From the NCBI RefSeq assembly GCF_001426755.1, contig NZ_LMFJ01000003.1, positions 52,016 through 116,015 of the forward strand: DNA of 64,000 nt. Direction: 5' to 3'. Shown here in pieces: positions 24,313-32,955 of this stretch; positions within the stretch are counted from its first letter, which is position 1, and the number at the start of each line of letters is the position of its first letter. The position numbers and the translations under genes are program-made. This DNA is from Aeromicrobium sp. Root495. Lineage in GTDB: Bacteria; Actinomycetota; Actinomycetes; Propionibacteriales; Nocardioidaceae. The notes under the pieces are model-generated. The model worked only from the letters and a program-made list of their open reading frames with translations. It was not told the origin of the DNA and ran no database searches.

Positions 24313-25253
24313 CGTCCGAGCCGAAGGTCGTCCTCGTCACGGGGGCGTCGAGCGGCATCGGGCGAGCAGCAGTGGTCCAGGCCGCTGCGGCCGGTCACCA
24401 CGTCGTGCTGGTGGCTCGGGGGCGCAACGCCCTCGAGTCCGCAGCGGACGAGGCGCGTGCAGCCGGCGCCGCCTCCGTCCTCGTGGTTCCTGCCGACGTC
24501 GGCTCGGACGCCGAGGTGGCGAGCTGCTTCGCCGAGGTCAGCACTCGCCACGGAGGTCTGGACGCAGTGATCCACGCGGCCGGTGTGGTGGCGTACGGAC
24601 GGACCGAGGAGGTCCCGCCCGACGTCTTCGAGGGCGTGCTGCGCACCAACGTCGTCGGCTCGGTCAACGTCTCCCGGCACGCGGTCCGCTGGTTCCGTGA
24701 GCAGGAGCACGGGACGCTCGTCCTCATCGGATCGGTCATCGGCCACATCGCCGTCCCGACCATGAGTCCCTACGTCGTGAGCAAGTGGGGCGTGCGAGCC
24801 CTCGCGCGCCAGCTCCAGATCGAGAACCGCGACCTGCGGCACGTGCACGTCTCCTACGTCGCCCCGGGCGGGGTCGACACGCCCATCTACCAGCAGGCCG
24901 CCACGTACGACGGGTTCCTGGGGCGTCCCCCGCCGCCGGTGGACTCGCCGGAGAAGGTGGCCGGCGCCGCACTGCGGCAGCTGCGCCACAGCAGGAAGCG
25001 CACCCAGGTCGGCCTCGCCAACGGCGTGATGCGCTTCGGCTTCAGCGCGATGCCGGGCGTGTTCGACGTGCTGGTCGGCCCGCTCTTCCGGCTGGCCGCC
25101 CTCGACGGGACCCGTCCGGTGGAGCCGACGCCGGGCAACGTCCTGGAGTCGCAGGAGTCGCGCAACGCCCTGCGCGGCACGGCGAGCGGGCTGGTGCGGG
25201 GTGTCGCCGCCAACGTGAAGGCGGGGCTCAGCGGCAGCAGGTCGAGCCGATGA
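24309..25253 (+). CDS. short-chain dehydrogenase/reductase
   Basis: 314 residues. Cofactor motif VTGASSGIGRAAV; the catalytic Ser is in LIGSVIG and the Tyr/Lys pair in YVVSKWGV (YxxxK). The 80-residue C-terminal extension is typical of the SDR subgroup that carries a C-terminal membrane-associating segment. GTG 24309 overlaps the previous stop, and its own stop overlaps the next ATG, so SRPBCC-MDR-SDR-FAD form one tight operon. Confidence 0.87.
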   Translation: MTSEPKVVLVTGASSGIGRAAVVQAAAAGHHVVLVARGRNALESAADEARAAGAASVLVVPADVGSDAEVASCFAEVSTRHGGLDAVIHAAGVVAYGRTEEVPPDVFEGVLRTNVVGSVNVSRHAVRWFREQEHGTLVLIGSVIGHIAVPTMSPYVVSKWGVRALARQLQIENRDLRHVHVSYVAPGGVDTPIYQQAATYDGFLGRPPPPVDSPEKVAGAALRQLRHSRKRTQVGLANGVMRFGFSAMPGVFDVLVGPLFRLAALDGTRPVEPTPGNVLESQESRNALRGTASGLVRGVAANVKAGLSGSRSSR

Positions 25254-26839
25254 CGCACGACGCAGTGGTCATCGGGGCCGGACCCAACGGCCTCGTGGCC
25301 GCGAACCACCTGGTCGACCAGGGCTGGTCGGTCCTGGTGCTCGAGGCACAGGAGGACGTGGGCGGAGCGGTCAAGAGCGCCCGCGACGTGCACCCGGACT
25401 TCGTGCACGACACCTTCAGTGCCTTCTACCCGCTCGCGCACGCCTCGCCGACCATCCGGTCCTTCGACCTCGAGGAGCACGGACTCGTCTGGCGCCATGC
25501 TCCGGCGGTGCTCGGTCATCCGGAGCTCGACGGCAGCTGGGCCGTGCTGCACCGCGACCGCACCATCACCGCCGACCTCTTCGACCAGGCCTGGCCTGGC
25601 GACGGCGACGCCTGGATCGCCCTGTGTGAGCAGTGGGACAAGATCGGCGACCAGATGGTCAAGGCGCTGCTCTCGCCCTTCCCGCCGGTCCGCCACGGCG
25701 TGGGTGCCCTGGCCCGGCTGCGCAGCGTGGGCGGCCTGGACTTCGTGAAGACCCTGCTCACCCCCGCCAGCGAGGTGGGCCGCTCGCGGTTCGGAGGCGT
25801 GGGTCCCCGGCTCGTCATCGCCGGCAACGCCGGTCACGCCGACATCCCGCTGAACGCGCCCGGCTCCGGCCTCATGGGCATCCTGATGTCGATGCTGGGC
25901 CAGACCGTCGGGTTCCCCGTGCCGGAGGGCGGCGCGGGAGAGCTCACGCAGGCGCTGAGGCGTCGACTCGAGTCCCTCGGGGGAGAGGTCCGTTGCGGAG
26001 CCGAGGTCACCCGGGTCGAGGTCGTCGACCGGCGGGCCACGGCCGTCGTCACGGCCGACGGCGAGCGGTACGCGGCCCGTCACGCGGTGGTGGCCGACGT
26101 CGTCGCACCGCACCTGTTCGGCGGCCTTGTGGCCCTCGAGGACCTGCCCGAGCGGACGGCCCGCAGCATGAGGTCGTTCGAGATCGACCCGTCCACCGTG
26201 AAGGTGGACTGGGCGCTCGACGGCCCCGTGCCGTGGGCCAGCGCTCCACCCCATGCCGTGGGGACGTTCCACGTGGCCGACTCGGTCGAGCAGATGACGG
26301 AGGCGCACGGCCAGGTGGCCGGACGCGTCATCCCGGCCGCACCGTTCATGCTCGCTGGCCAGATGACGACCTCCGACCCCACCCGGTCACCGGCCGGCAC
26401 CGAGTCCCTCTGGGCCTACACGCACGTGCCGCAGCAGGCCGTGGCCGACGCCGGGCCCGACGGTCTGCGCGGCGTCTGGGACCGCAACGAGTGCGAACGC
26501 TTCGCCGACCGCATGCAGGCACGTATCGAGCGGCTCGCGCCCGGGTTCGGCAGCAGGATCATCGCGCGTCGGGTCCTCGGACCGCACGAGCTCGAGGCCC
26601 GCGACGCCAACCTGCTCGGCGGTGCCATCAACGGCGGCACGTCGCAGCTCCACCAGGAGCTGATCTTCCGCCCGGTCCCCGGGATGGGACGGGCCGAGAC
26701 GTCGATCCGCGGCCTCTACCTGGGCTCCGCCTCGGCGCACCCTGGCGGCGGTGTCCACGGGGCACCGGGCATGAACGCGGCCCGCGCAGCCCTCGCCCAC
26801 ACCCGGGTCCGTCGGCTCACGGGCGGCCTGCTGCGCTGA
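25250..26839 (+). CDS. phytoene-desaturase-like FAD oxidoreductase
   Basis: 529 residues. The N-terminal FAD motif is VVIGAGPNGLVAANHL; the C-terminal FAD-binding end is GLYLGSASAHPGGGVHGAPGMNAAR, both diagnostic of the phytoene dehydrogenase/CrtI-like family. No carotenoid genes are nearby, so it is probably one of the many non-carotenoid members. Start ATG 25250 overlaps the SDR stop (ATGA). Confidence 0.87.
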   Translation: MTHDAVVIGAGPNGLVAANHLVDQGWSVLVLEAQEDVGGAVKSARDVHPDFVHDTFSAFYPLAHASPTIRSFDLEEHGLVWRHAPAVLGHPELDGSWAVLHRDRTITADLFDQAWPGDGDAWIALCEQWDKIGDQMVKALLSPFPPVRHGVGALARLRSVGGLDFVKTLLTPASEVGRSRFGGVGPRLVIAGNAGHADIPLNAPGSGLMGILMSMLGQTVGFPVPEGGAGELTQALRRRLESLGGEVRCGAEVTRVEVVDRRATAVVTADGERYAARHAVVADVVAPHLFGGLVALEDLPERTARSMRSFEIDPSTVKVDWALDGPVPWASAPPHAVGTFHVADSVEQMTEAHGQVAGRVIPAAPFMLAGQMTTSDPTRSPAGTESLWAYTHVPQQAVADAGPDGLRGVWDRNECERFADRMQARIERLAPGFGSRIIARRVLGPHELEARDANLLGGAINGGTSQLHQELIFRPVPGMGRAETSIRGLYLGSASAHPGGGVHGAPGMNAARAALAHTRVRRLTGGLLR

Positions 26840-26872
26840 CCGGTGCGTCGCGCTGCAGACGGCGTCGAGACC

Positions 26873-27181
26873 TCAGAGCACGTCGTCGCCGCGCACCATC
26901 GCGACCAGCGGCCCGGTGGGGGCGGAGGCGTACACGAGAGTCGCGGCGGGCTCGACCTCGGCGACCGCCTGGTCGATGAGGGCCTGCTCGCGCGGACCTG
27001 CGCACTCGGCCACCACGAAGGCGTCGGGTCCGCTGGCTGCCCCGAGGACCGTGAGGTCGCTCGTGCCAACGCCGGTCAACCGCTGCAGGATGCGCTGCTG
27101 GGACGCGTGCGTCGGCGCCTGGTAGATGAGGACCAGCCAGGAGGCCGATCGCTGGGACGTGGTGCTGGAGAGCTCGTGCAT
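26873..27181 (-). CDS. small hypothetical protein
   Basis: 102 residues, no named family recognised. The order of strands and helices (SWLVLIYQAP, QRILQRLTGVGTSDLTVLG, DAFVVAECAGPREQALIDQAV) suggests a small alpha/beta ferredoxin-like fold. It has GC-rich codon use like its neighbours, which supports a real gene. It converges with the FAD oxidoreductase. Confidence 0.5.
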   Translation of the reverse strand: MHELSSTTSQRSASWLVLIYQAPTHASQQRILQRLTGVGTSDLTVLGAASGPDAFVVAECAGPREQALIDQAVAEVEPAATLVYASAPTGPLVAMVRGDDVL

Positions 27182-27402
27182 GAGAAGTCTCTCGGGAGAA
27201 GTCGACGCGCTGCCGGCTGCTCGACAGACCGGCCACGAGGGCCCACGTCACGACGAGAGGCCACGTGCTCAGGCCCTCAGGTCGATCCCTCGACAGTACG
27301 TCGCTGACGTCGGGGACGCCAGCCCGGCCGCGCAGGAGCTCGCGCTCGCCGTCGCGTCCCGGGCGAGGTCCATCGATCGAGGAGGTTGCTAGCGTCGATC
27401 CC

Positions 27403-27945
27403 ATGCTCGCGCTCCTCCCGCCGTCCGTGGACCTGCACGCCTCCTGGCTCCGAGCGCGAGCCGAGTGGCCCACGGGCCACCAGGACGGTTCGGGGCTGCG
27501 CCCCGACGACCTCGTCGAGACGCCCGAGGGGTTCTCGAGCTGGCTCGACCGTCTCCGCCGTGAGGCCGACGGCGAGACGAGACCGGGATCCGGTCAGGTG
27601 CCCTCCACCCGCTGGTGGATCGTCGAGGAGAGCGAGTACCTCGGGGTCATCGAGCTACGTCACGAGCTGACCCCGGCGATGATCGACGGCGTGGGACACG
27701 TCGGGTACAGCGTCCGCCCCAGTGCTCGCGGGCGCGGCGTGGCCACCTGGGCCCTGCGCGAGACCCTTCCCCACGCCTGGTCGCTCGGCCTGCCGAGCGT
27801 CCTGGTGACCTGCGACGAGGGGAACGAGGCCTCGGCTCGCACGATCGAGCGCAACGGGGGCGTCCTGGAGGACGTCCGTGACACGGCTCGCGGCCGGAAG
27901 CGGCGCTACTGGATCAGCGGTCCCGAGCCGCGACCGCGCCTCTAG
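27403..27945 (+). CDS. GNAT-family N-acetyltransferase
   Basis: 180 residues. The acetyl-CoA loop is VRPSARGRGVATWALRE, followed by LVTCDEGNEASARTIERNGG, the typical GNAT end. The overall pattern (VIELRHELTPAM, VGHVGYSVRP) matches predicted acetyltransferases acting on amines or N-termini; the substrate is unknown. ATG 27403. Confidence 0.82.
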   Translation: MLALLPPSVDLHASWLRARAEWPTGHQDGSGLRPDDLVETPEGFSSWLDRLRREADGETRPGSGQVPSTRWWIVEESEYLGVIELRHELTPAMIDGVGHVGYSVRPSARGRGVATWALRETLPHAWSLGLPSVLVTCDEGNEASARTIERNGGVLEDVRDTARGRKRRYWISGPEPRPRL

Positions 27946-28095
27946 CCGCCCCCGCTCGCGAAGGTCTGTCAGGCAGCGGCTGTTGTACGTTGGCCGGGTC
28001 GGGAGGCTGCACCGTCAGCGGCTCATGCGGTCGGTGGATCGCATCGATCTGATCCGTGTGGGGGTCTCCGGCCGAGAGGCGACCAAGGGGGACGT

Positions 28096-29109
28096 GTGAC
28101 TTCTGACGACCGGTTGACCGCGGCTGTCGAGCGCGTGGGGGGTGGTGAGGGCGTCGAGATACGCGCCTTCCCGGAGACCCCGACGCCTTGGGCCTCCACC
28201 TTCGCGGTGTCCTGGCCAGGGTCCGGCCAGCGCTGTGTCGTCCGACTGATCAGGCCTGACCTGGCAGAGTCAGACGTCGTCGCCACCGAGTTCGCGGCCG
28301 CAGCGTTGCTCGGCGACCGAGGGATCGGTCCGGCCGTGCTCGTGAGCGACGTCGACGCCGGGATGCTCGTGATGGAGCAGGTCGACGGTGAGCCGTCACG
28401 CCCGGCGTCGGTCGAGCAAGCCGTCTCGCTGGCGCAGGTGCTGAGGCAGCTGCACGGGATCGAGTGGGACCACGATGCACGGCTCCACGTGGCGCGCCGC
28501 GACGCTGCCAACGACGTCACTCTCAGCCTCGTCTCGCAGACCCCCCGTCTGGGCCTGTACGGCGAGGCGGTCGCGAGCTTCGACCGCGTTCGAGCGGCGC
28601 TGAGGTCGCTTCAGGTGCCCGACGCGCTCTGCCACAACGACCTCAACCCGGGCAACGTCCTGTTCGACGACTCGCGAGCCTGGCTGATCGACTTCGACCA
28701 CCTCGGGCACGGCGACCCCCTGTTCGACGTCGCCACGGTGTTCCTCTCGCTCGACATCACGGGACCGGCTCGGACGGCCTTCCTGGAGCAGTACTTCGGA
28801 CGTGAGGCCAGCGCCGAGGAGACCGCCCGCCTGCAGCTGCTGTCATGCCTCGTGCTGCTTCGCTACGGGATCAGCGCGCTGTCCATCGTTCCCGAGCATC
28901 TTCGATCGCGGATGTCCTCCTGGAGGGACGACGAGGTCGGCGAGCCGTTCGTCTTCGCCCGACCCGAGGGCGAGGAGCTGGGCTGGTCCGTGTTCCGCCT
29001 GAGCCTGGCCTTCGCCTCTGGCGGCCTCGCCCGTCTCGCGAGTCCTGAGACGGCCCGCGCGGCGGAGGTCCTCGGCCTCAGCGACCTCGTCGCCCCACGG
29101 CTGACATGA
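28096..29109 (+). CDS. aminoglycoside/choline-kinase-like phosphotransferase (APH fold)
   Basis: 337 residues. Brenner-type catalytic loop LCHNDLNPGNVLFDD and metal-binding IDFDHLGHGDP, preceded by VMEQVDGEP in the hinge region. Such enzymes phosphorylate small-molecule hydroxyls. It is the first gene of the rightward biosynthetic run, and its stop overlaps the next start (ATGA). GTG 28096 has AGGGGG about 5 bases upstream. It could modify an intermediate or act in self-resistance. Confidence 0.8.
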   Translation: MTSDDRLTAAVERVGGGEGVEIRAFPETPTPWASTFAVSWPGSGQRCVVRLIRPDLAESDVVATEFAAAALLGDRGIGPAVLVSDVDAGMLVMEQVDGEPSRPASVEQAVSLAQVLRQLHGIEWDHDARLHVARRDAANDVTLSLVSQTPRLGLYGEAVASFDRVRAALRSLQVPDALCHNDLNPGNVLFDDSRAWLIDFDHLGHGDPLFDVATVFLSLDITGPARTAFLEQYFGREASAEETARLQLLSCLVLLRYGISALSIVPEHLRSRMSSWRDDEVGEPFVFARPEGEELGWSVFRLSLAFASGGLARLASPETARAAEVLGLSDLVAPRLT

Positions 29110-30158
29110 CCCTGATCGTGGCCACTCTCGGGCCAGGGACGGCGACAGCCGACGATTGGCGCGCGGTGCTGCTGGCCGGCGCCGACGTGCTGCGTTTCAC
29201 CGCATCCAAGAGCTCGGTGGAGGACCTGGCGGCTCAGGCGATCCAGGTCAGGGCGACAGCGGCGTCGATGTCCCTCGATCCCGAGCTCGTGCTCGACCTC
29301 CCTGGTTCCAAGCCACGCCTGGCGAACACGGAGCTCCTCGACCTGGGGGCGGTCTCCACGCTCGACCTCCTCCGCGATCCGGCGCCCCAGGGAGCGTCAC
29401 CGGGAGGGCCGCGGATCGGCGTCACCGGCCTCGGCCCCAGCGCGCGCCTGGAACGAGGCGATGTCCTCCTGGTGGGTGACGGGGAGGACGCCCTCGAGGT
29501 GGTCGAGGTGCTGACCGATGGCTGGCGGGTGCGCCCGCTGACGACCGGGACGATGGGGCCACGCCGCGGGCTCGCCTGGCCCAACGAGAGCGTGCGCAAC
29601 GAGTCGCTCACCGAGCGCGACCTGGCGGCCCTTCGCCTGCTGCCCTCCTCGCCGTTCGACGCGGCGGTGATCTCCTTCGTCGAGTCCGCCGAGACCATGA
29701 TGACGGCGCGACGAGCGCTGGGACCTGTGGTCGAGGGCACGCCCCGCCGACTCGTGGCCAAGATCGAGAGCCGCGCGGGCATCCTGGCCCTCGACGCGGT
29801 CGCCGAGGCCTCCGACGCCATCCTGATCGGCAGGGGTGACCTGCTGCTCGACTCCGGCGTGCTGGACCTGCATCAGCTGGTCGACGGGGTGCTGGCGCGC
29901 ATCGGCGAGCTGCCGTGCCCGGTCGTCGTCGGGACGCAGCTGCTCACCTCGCTGCAGGACGGCTGGCTCCCACACCGGTCCGAGCTGTCGTTCGTGTGTG
30001 ACGCGATGAGTCGGGGCGTCTCCGGCTTGATGCTGGCGGAGGAGACAGCCGCGAGCCGCGAGCCGGCGCGCGCCGTCGAGCTGCTCGACGCCTTGCGTGG
30101 GCGGTACTCGACCGCGTCGCGTGCTCCGCTCCTCGGACGCGTGGAGCGGTCGTGGTGA
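29106..30158 (+). CDS. minimal pyruvate-kinase-like TIM-barrel protein (copy 1)
   Basis: 350 residues against about 470-500 for pyruvate kinase; the C-terminal regulatory domain is missing. The order of motifs follows pyruvate kinase: ATLGPGT, ADVLRFTASKSS (Arg kept, but the usual NFSH changed), LDLPGSKPRL for LDTKGPEIR, a short B-domain ending TTGTMGPRRGLAWP, FVESAE, AKIESRAGI (catalytic Lys), GRGDLLL (metal Asp), VGTQLLTSL and MLAEETAASREPARAVE. The phosphoenolpyruvate/metal site seems kept, so an enzyme using a pyruvate-like enolate is plausible. It is paralogous to 40404-41429. Confidence 0.72.
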   Translation: MTLIVATLGPGTATADDWRAVLLAGADVLRFTASKSSVEDLAAQAIQVRATAASMSLDPELVLDLPGSKPRLANTELLDLGAVSTLDLLRDPAPQGASPGGPRIGVTGLGPSARLERGDVLLVGDGEDALEVVEVLTDGWRVRPLTTGTMGPRRGLAWPNESVRNESLTERDLAALRLLPSSPFDAAVISFVESAETMMTARRALGPVVEGTPRRLVAKIESRAGILALDAVAEASDAILIGRGDLLLDSGVLDLHQLVDGVLARIGELPCPVVVGTQLLTSLQDGWLPHRSELSFVCDAMSRGVSGLMLAEETAASREPARAVELLDALRGRYSTASRAPLLGRVERSW

Positions 30159-30820
30159 CGGCTTCACTCACCCGTGGGGTGGCGCTCGACGGACTGGAGT
30201 ACAGCGGCAAGACCGCCTTGGCCGAGGCCCTGGGGAGCGCGCTGGAGGAGCGAGGGCACCCTGTCTCCCGAGCCCACGGCACCATGACCGATGACGACCT
30301 CGTCGCACGTCTGCACAGCGACCAGGTGGCCATCTTCGCGGAGCGCCACGACCGCGCCTTCGACGATCCCGATCTCTGGAGCCAGTTCAACAGTGTTCGC
30401 TCGGCCCAGCTCATGATCGACGCGGCGCGGTTGCCCGCCCGACCGTCGAGGGACCGGATCCACGTGCAGGATCGCTACTGGCTCACGCAGCACTGCTTCA
30501 ACCGCCAGATGACGCCCGGTCGGGGCTTCCTCGGAGACGACTGGATCGAGCGGAGCGCCCCACGCTTCACCCTGCAGGTCTGGGTGACGTGCTCACCGGA
30601 GACGCGACGTCTTCGGGCCGCGGAGCGTGGCCCGAAGCACGCGATCAATGCCTTCCTGGTGCGGCACCTCGACGAGGTCATCGAGCTGGACAGGGTGTTC
30701 TGCGAGCATCTGGTCGCGAGCGGCCAAGGACGCGTCGTGAGCTCCGAGGGCCGAGCTCCCCGCGAGCTGGCTCGGGCTGTGCTGGCCGAGTTCGACGCCG
30801 CCGATCGAGGTGCGCCGTGA
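30152..30820 (+). CDS. thymidylate-kinase-like P-loop kinase
   Basis: 222 residues. The Walker A is ALDGLEYSGKTALAEAL, the DRY-type segment is VQDRYWLTQHC, and a LID-like arginine segment (SPETRRLRAAERG) follows. This is the deoxynucleoside/thymidylate kinase fold, but the Walker A glutamate-tyrosine and overall divergence argue for a different acceptor. It overlaps both neighbours by a few bases (GTG 30152 or 30155; stop over the next GTG). Confidence 0.72.
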   Translation: MVTASLTRGVALDGLEYSGKTALAEALGSALEERGHPVSRAHGTMTDDDLVARLHSDQVAIFAERHDRAFDDPDLWSQFNSVRSAQLMIDAARLPARPSRDRIHVQDRYWLTQHCFNRQMTPGRGFLGDDWIERSAPRFTLQVWVTCSPETRRLRAAERGPKHAINAFLVRHLDEVIELDRVFCEHLVASGQGRVVSSEGRAPRELARAVLAEFDAADRGAP

Positions 30821-32157
30821 CCACGCCGGGACGAGGTCCCGGAGTCGAGGATCGCAGCGACCGGTGGTGCGTCGTGGGAGCGGGGCCGGCAGGACTGGCC
30901 ACAGCGAAGAACCTGGGCGATGCCGACATCCCGTACGACGTCGTGGATCGCCACGACAGCCCGGGAGGCGTCTGGCGCTACGGGGAGCCGGGCAGCACGG
31001 TCTATGCCTCCACCACCATGATCTCCTCACGTCGGCTCATCGAGTTCCGCGGCTTCGCCATGCCGGCGGACTGGCGTGACTACCCGACGCACCGCGAGGC
31101 ACTGTCCTACCTGGTGGCCTACGCCGACCACTTCCGCATCACCCCGAACCTGGAGCTCGGTCGAGGCGTCGCGTCGGTCCGTCGTTGCGACGACGGCTGG
31201 CTGGTGGTCCTCTCGGACGGGACCCAGCGGCTCTACCGCGGCATCGTGCTGGCCACGGGTCATCACTGGGACCCACGTTCGCCGGATCACCCCGGGACCT
31301 TCGACGGCACGGTGCTCCACTCCGGGGACTATCGGACGCCCGCGATGCTGGCCGGTCTGCGCGTGCTGGTGGTGGGCGGCGGGAACTCCGGGAGCGACAT
31401 CGCCGTGGAGTCGGCCCGGATCGCCGACCGCACCTTCCAGTCGCTGCGACACGGCTACCACTACCTGCCCAAGTACTTCTGGGGAAAGCCGATCGACGAG
31501 ATCCTGGCCGCGATGGAGCGATGGAGGTTCCCCGCCGGCGTCCGGCGTCTCGTGTGCTCGTTCATCAGTCGTGCCGCGTTCGGCGACCCGTCGTCGTTCG
31601 GACTGCCCCGGCCCTCACGCCGGATGCTGGAGGGCCGGGTGGTCCTGAACTCCGAGCTGGTGCACCAGGTGGCGAGCGGTGCGGTGACGCCCAAGCCCGG
31701 CGTGTCGCGTCTTGACGGTCGTCAGGTGCACTTCGACGACGGGACGGTCGAGGACGTCGACGTCATCGTCCACGCGACGGGCTTCCATGCATCGGTGGGC
31801 GTCGACGACGGAGGGTTGGGGCTGGGAACCACCATGCACCTGCACCTGGTGGACGAGCGTCACGACGGCGTCTTCTACGCAGGGCACATCCAGCCGAGCG
31901 GGGGCACCTGGCAGCTCTTCGACGACCAGGGCGCCATCATCGCGAAGATCATCGCGTCCTGCTCGAGGGACGGCCGACCGTCGAAGCCGGTGCGAGCAGT
32001 GCTGGCGGCCTACGGTCCGAGCGACTACCTACCGCCTGAAGCCGGGCGCCGCGGCGATCCGCTGCGCGTCGACCTCTATCGGTATGCCGCGTTGCTGCGC
32101 CGACTCGTCCGCGAGCTCAGTGCGGACGACGGCCTGCGCCGGGACGTTGCGCCGTGA
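30817..32157 (+). CDS. flavin-containing monooxygenase
   Basis: 446 residues, class B flavoprotein monooxygenase. FAD motif VVGAGPAGLATAKNL; FMO-type linker VLATGHHWDPRSP; NADPH motif VVGGGNSGSDIAVES; C-terminal ATGF at VHATGFHAS. Such enzymes oxygenate N or S atoms or insert oxygen into ketones. GTG 30817 overlaps the kinase stop. It ends 22 bases before the convergent O-methyltransferase gene. Confidence 0.85.
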   Translation: MTTPGRGPGVEDRSDRWCVVGAGPAGLATAKNLGDADIPYDVVDRHDSPGGVWRYGEPGSTVYASTTMISSRRLIEFRGFAMPADWRDYPTHREALSYLVAYADHFRITPNLELGRGVASVRRCDDGWLVVLSDGTQRLYRGIVLATGHHWDPRSPDHPGTFDGTVLHSGDYRTPAMLAGLRVLVVGGGNSGSDIAVESARIADRTFQSLRHGYHYLPKYFWGKPIDEILAAMERWRFPAGVRRLVCSFISRAAFGDPSSFGLPRPSRRMLEGRVVLNSELVHQVASGAVTPKPGVSRLDGRQVHFDDGTVEDVDVIVHATGFHASVGVDDGGLGLGTTMHLHLVDERHDGVFYAGHIQPSGGTWQLFDDQGAIIAKIIASCSRDGRPSKPVRAVLAAYGPSDYLPPEAGRRGDPLRVDLYRYAALLRRLVRELSADDGLRRDVAP

Positions 32158-32179
32158 GGCCGACGACCCGATGAGCCCG

Positions 32180-32833
32180 TCAGTCGCGCACCCGTGCGAG
32201 GGACATGCCGTCGGCGATGGGCAACATCATGACGTCCACCCTCTCGTCGCGCGCGAGACGATCGTTGAAGTCGATGATCGCCTCGTCCACGTCGCTGCTG
32301 GGGTGAAGGACACGTCCACTGCGGAAGACGTTGTCGAAGGCCATCACGCCGCCGGGCCGCATGCGGCCGACGAGCTCCTCGAAGTAGCCCCAGTACGCCG
32401 GCTTGTCGGCGTCGACGAAGGCGAAGTCGACGTCTGCCGCGACAGGCAGGGAGCGCAGGGTCTCGATCGCCGGCGCGATGCGCAGGTCGATGAGGTGGTC
32501 CACGCCGGCGGCCCGCCAGGCGTCCTGGGCGATCTCGGTCCAGTCGTCGGTGACGTCGCAGCAGATGAGCTCCCCGCCGGGCCTGAGTCCCCGGGCGATG
32601 GCCAGGGCCGACATCCCGGTGAAGGTCCCGACCTCGACGACGCGGCGCGCCTGGAGCATCTGCACCAGCAGGGTCAGGAAGCCGCTCTGCTCCGGAGCGG
32701 TCTGCCAGTGAGCGACCTCCTCGAACTGCGCAGTGCGCTCGGAGATCTGGTCCTGGATCGGGTCGGAGGGCATGCTGTGCGCCATCATGTAGGCGTGCAG
32801 CTCTGCCGGGATCAACAGCTCGCTCTGCTTCAT
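32180..32833 (-). CDS. SAM-dependent O-methyltransferase (catechol/caffeoyl-CoA type)
   Basis: 217 residues. SAM motif I is VVEVGTFTGMSALAIA; the metal/catechol signature is FAFVDADKPAYWGYFEE with FDNVF, as in divalent-metal O-methyltransferases acting on vicinal diols. It would suit a hydroxylated aromatic produced by the flavin hydroxylases in the cluster. ATG 32833 begins the conserved N-terminal helix; the frame continues to 32908 without need. It is the only leftward gene in the middle of the cluster, divergent from 32956. Confidence 0.85.
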   Translation of the reverse strand: MKQSELLIPAELHAYMMAHSMPSDPIQDQISERTAQFEEVAHWQTAPEQSGFLTLLVQMLQARRVVEVGTFTGMSALAIARGLRPGGELICCDVTDDWTEIAQDAWRAAGVDHLIDLRIAPAIETLRSLPVAADVDFAFVDADKPAYWGYFEELVGRMRPGGVMAFDNVFRSGRVLHPSSDVDEAIIDFNDRLARDERVDVMMLPIADGMSLARVRD

Positions 32834-32955
32834 TGCGTTCCCCCACGGTCGCGTCGAACGGCCCGCCGCGGCCGGGCCGGATCGGTCCGTGCGGTGAGGC
32901 CAGGACATCGATTGTGCCTCAGGTCCACTGAAACAGGGCGTCGGGGAGCGTGCGC

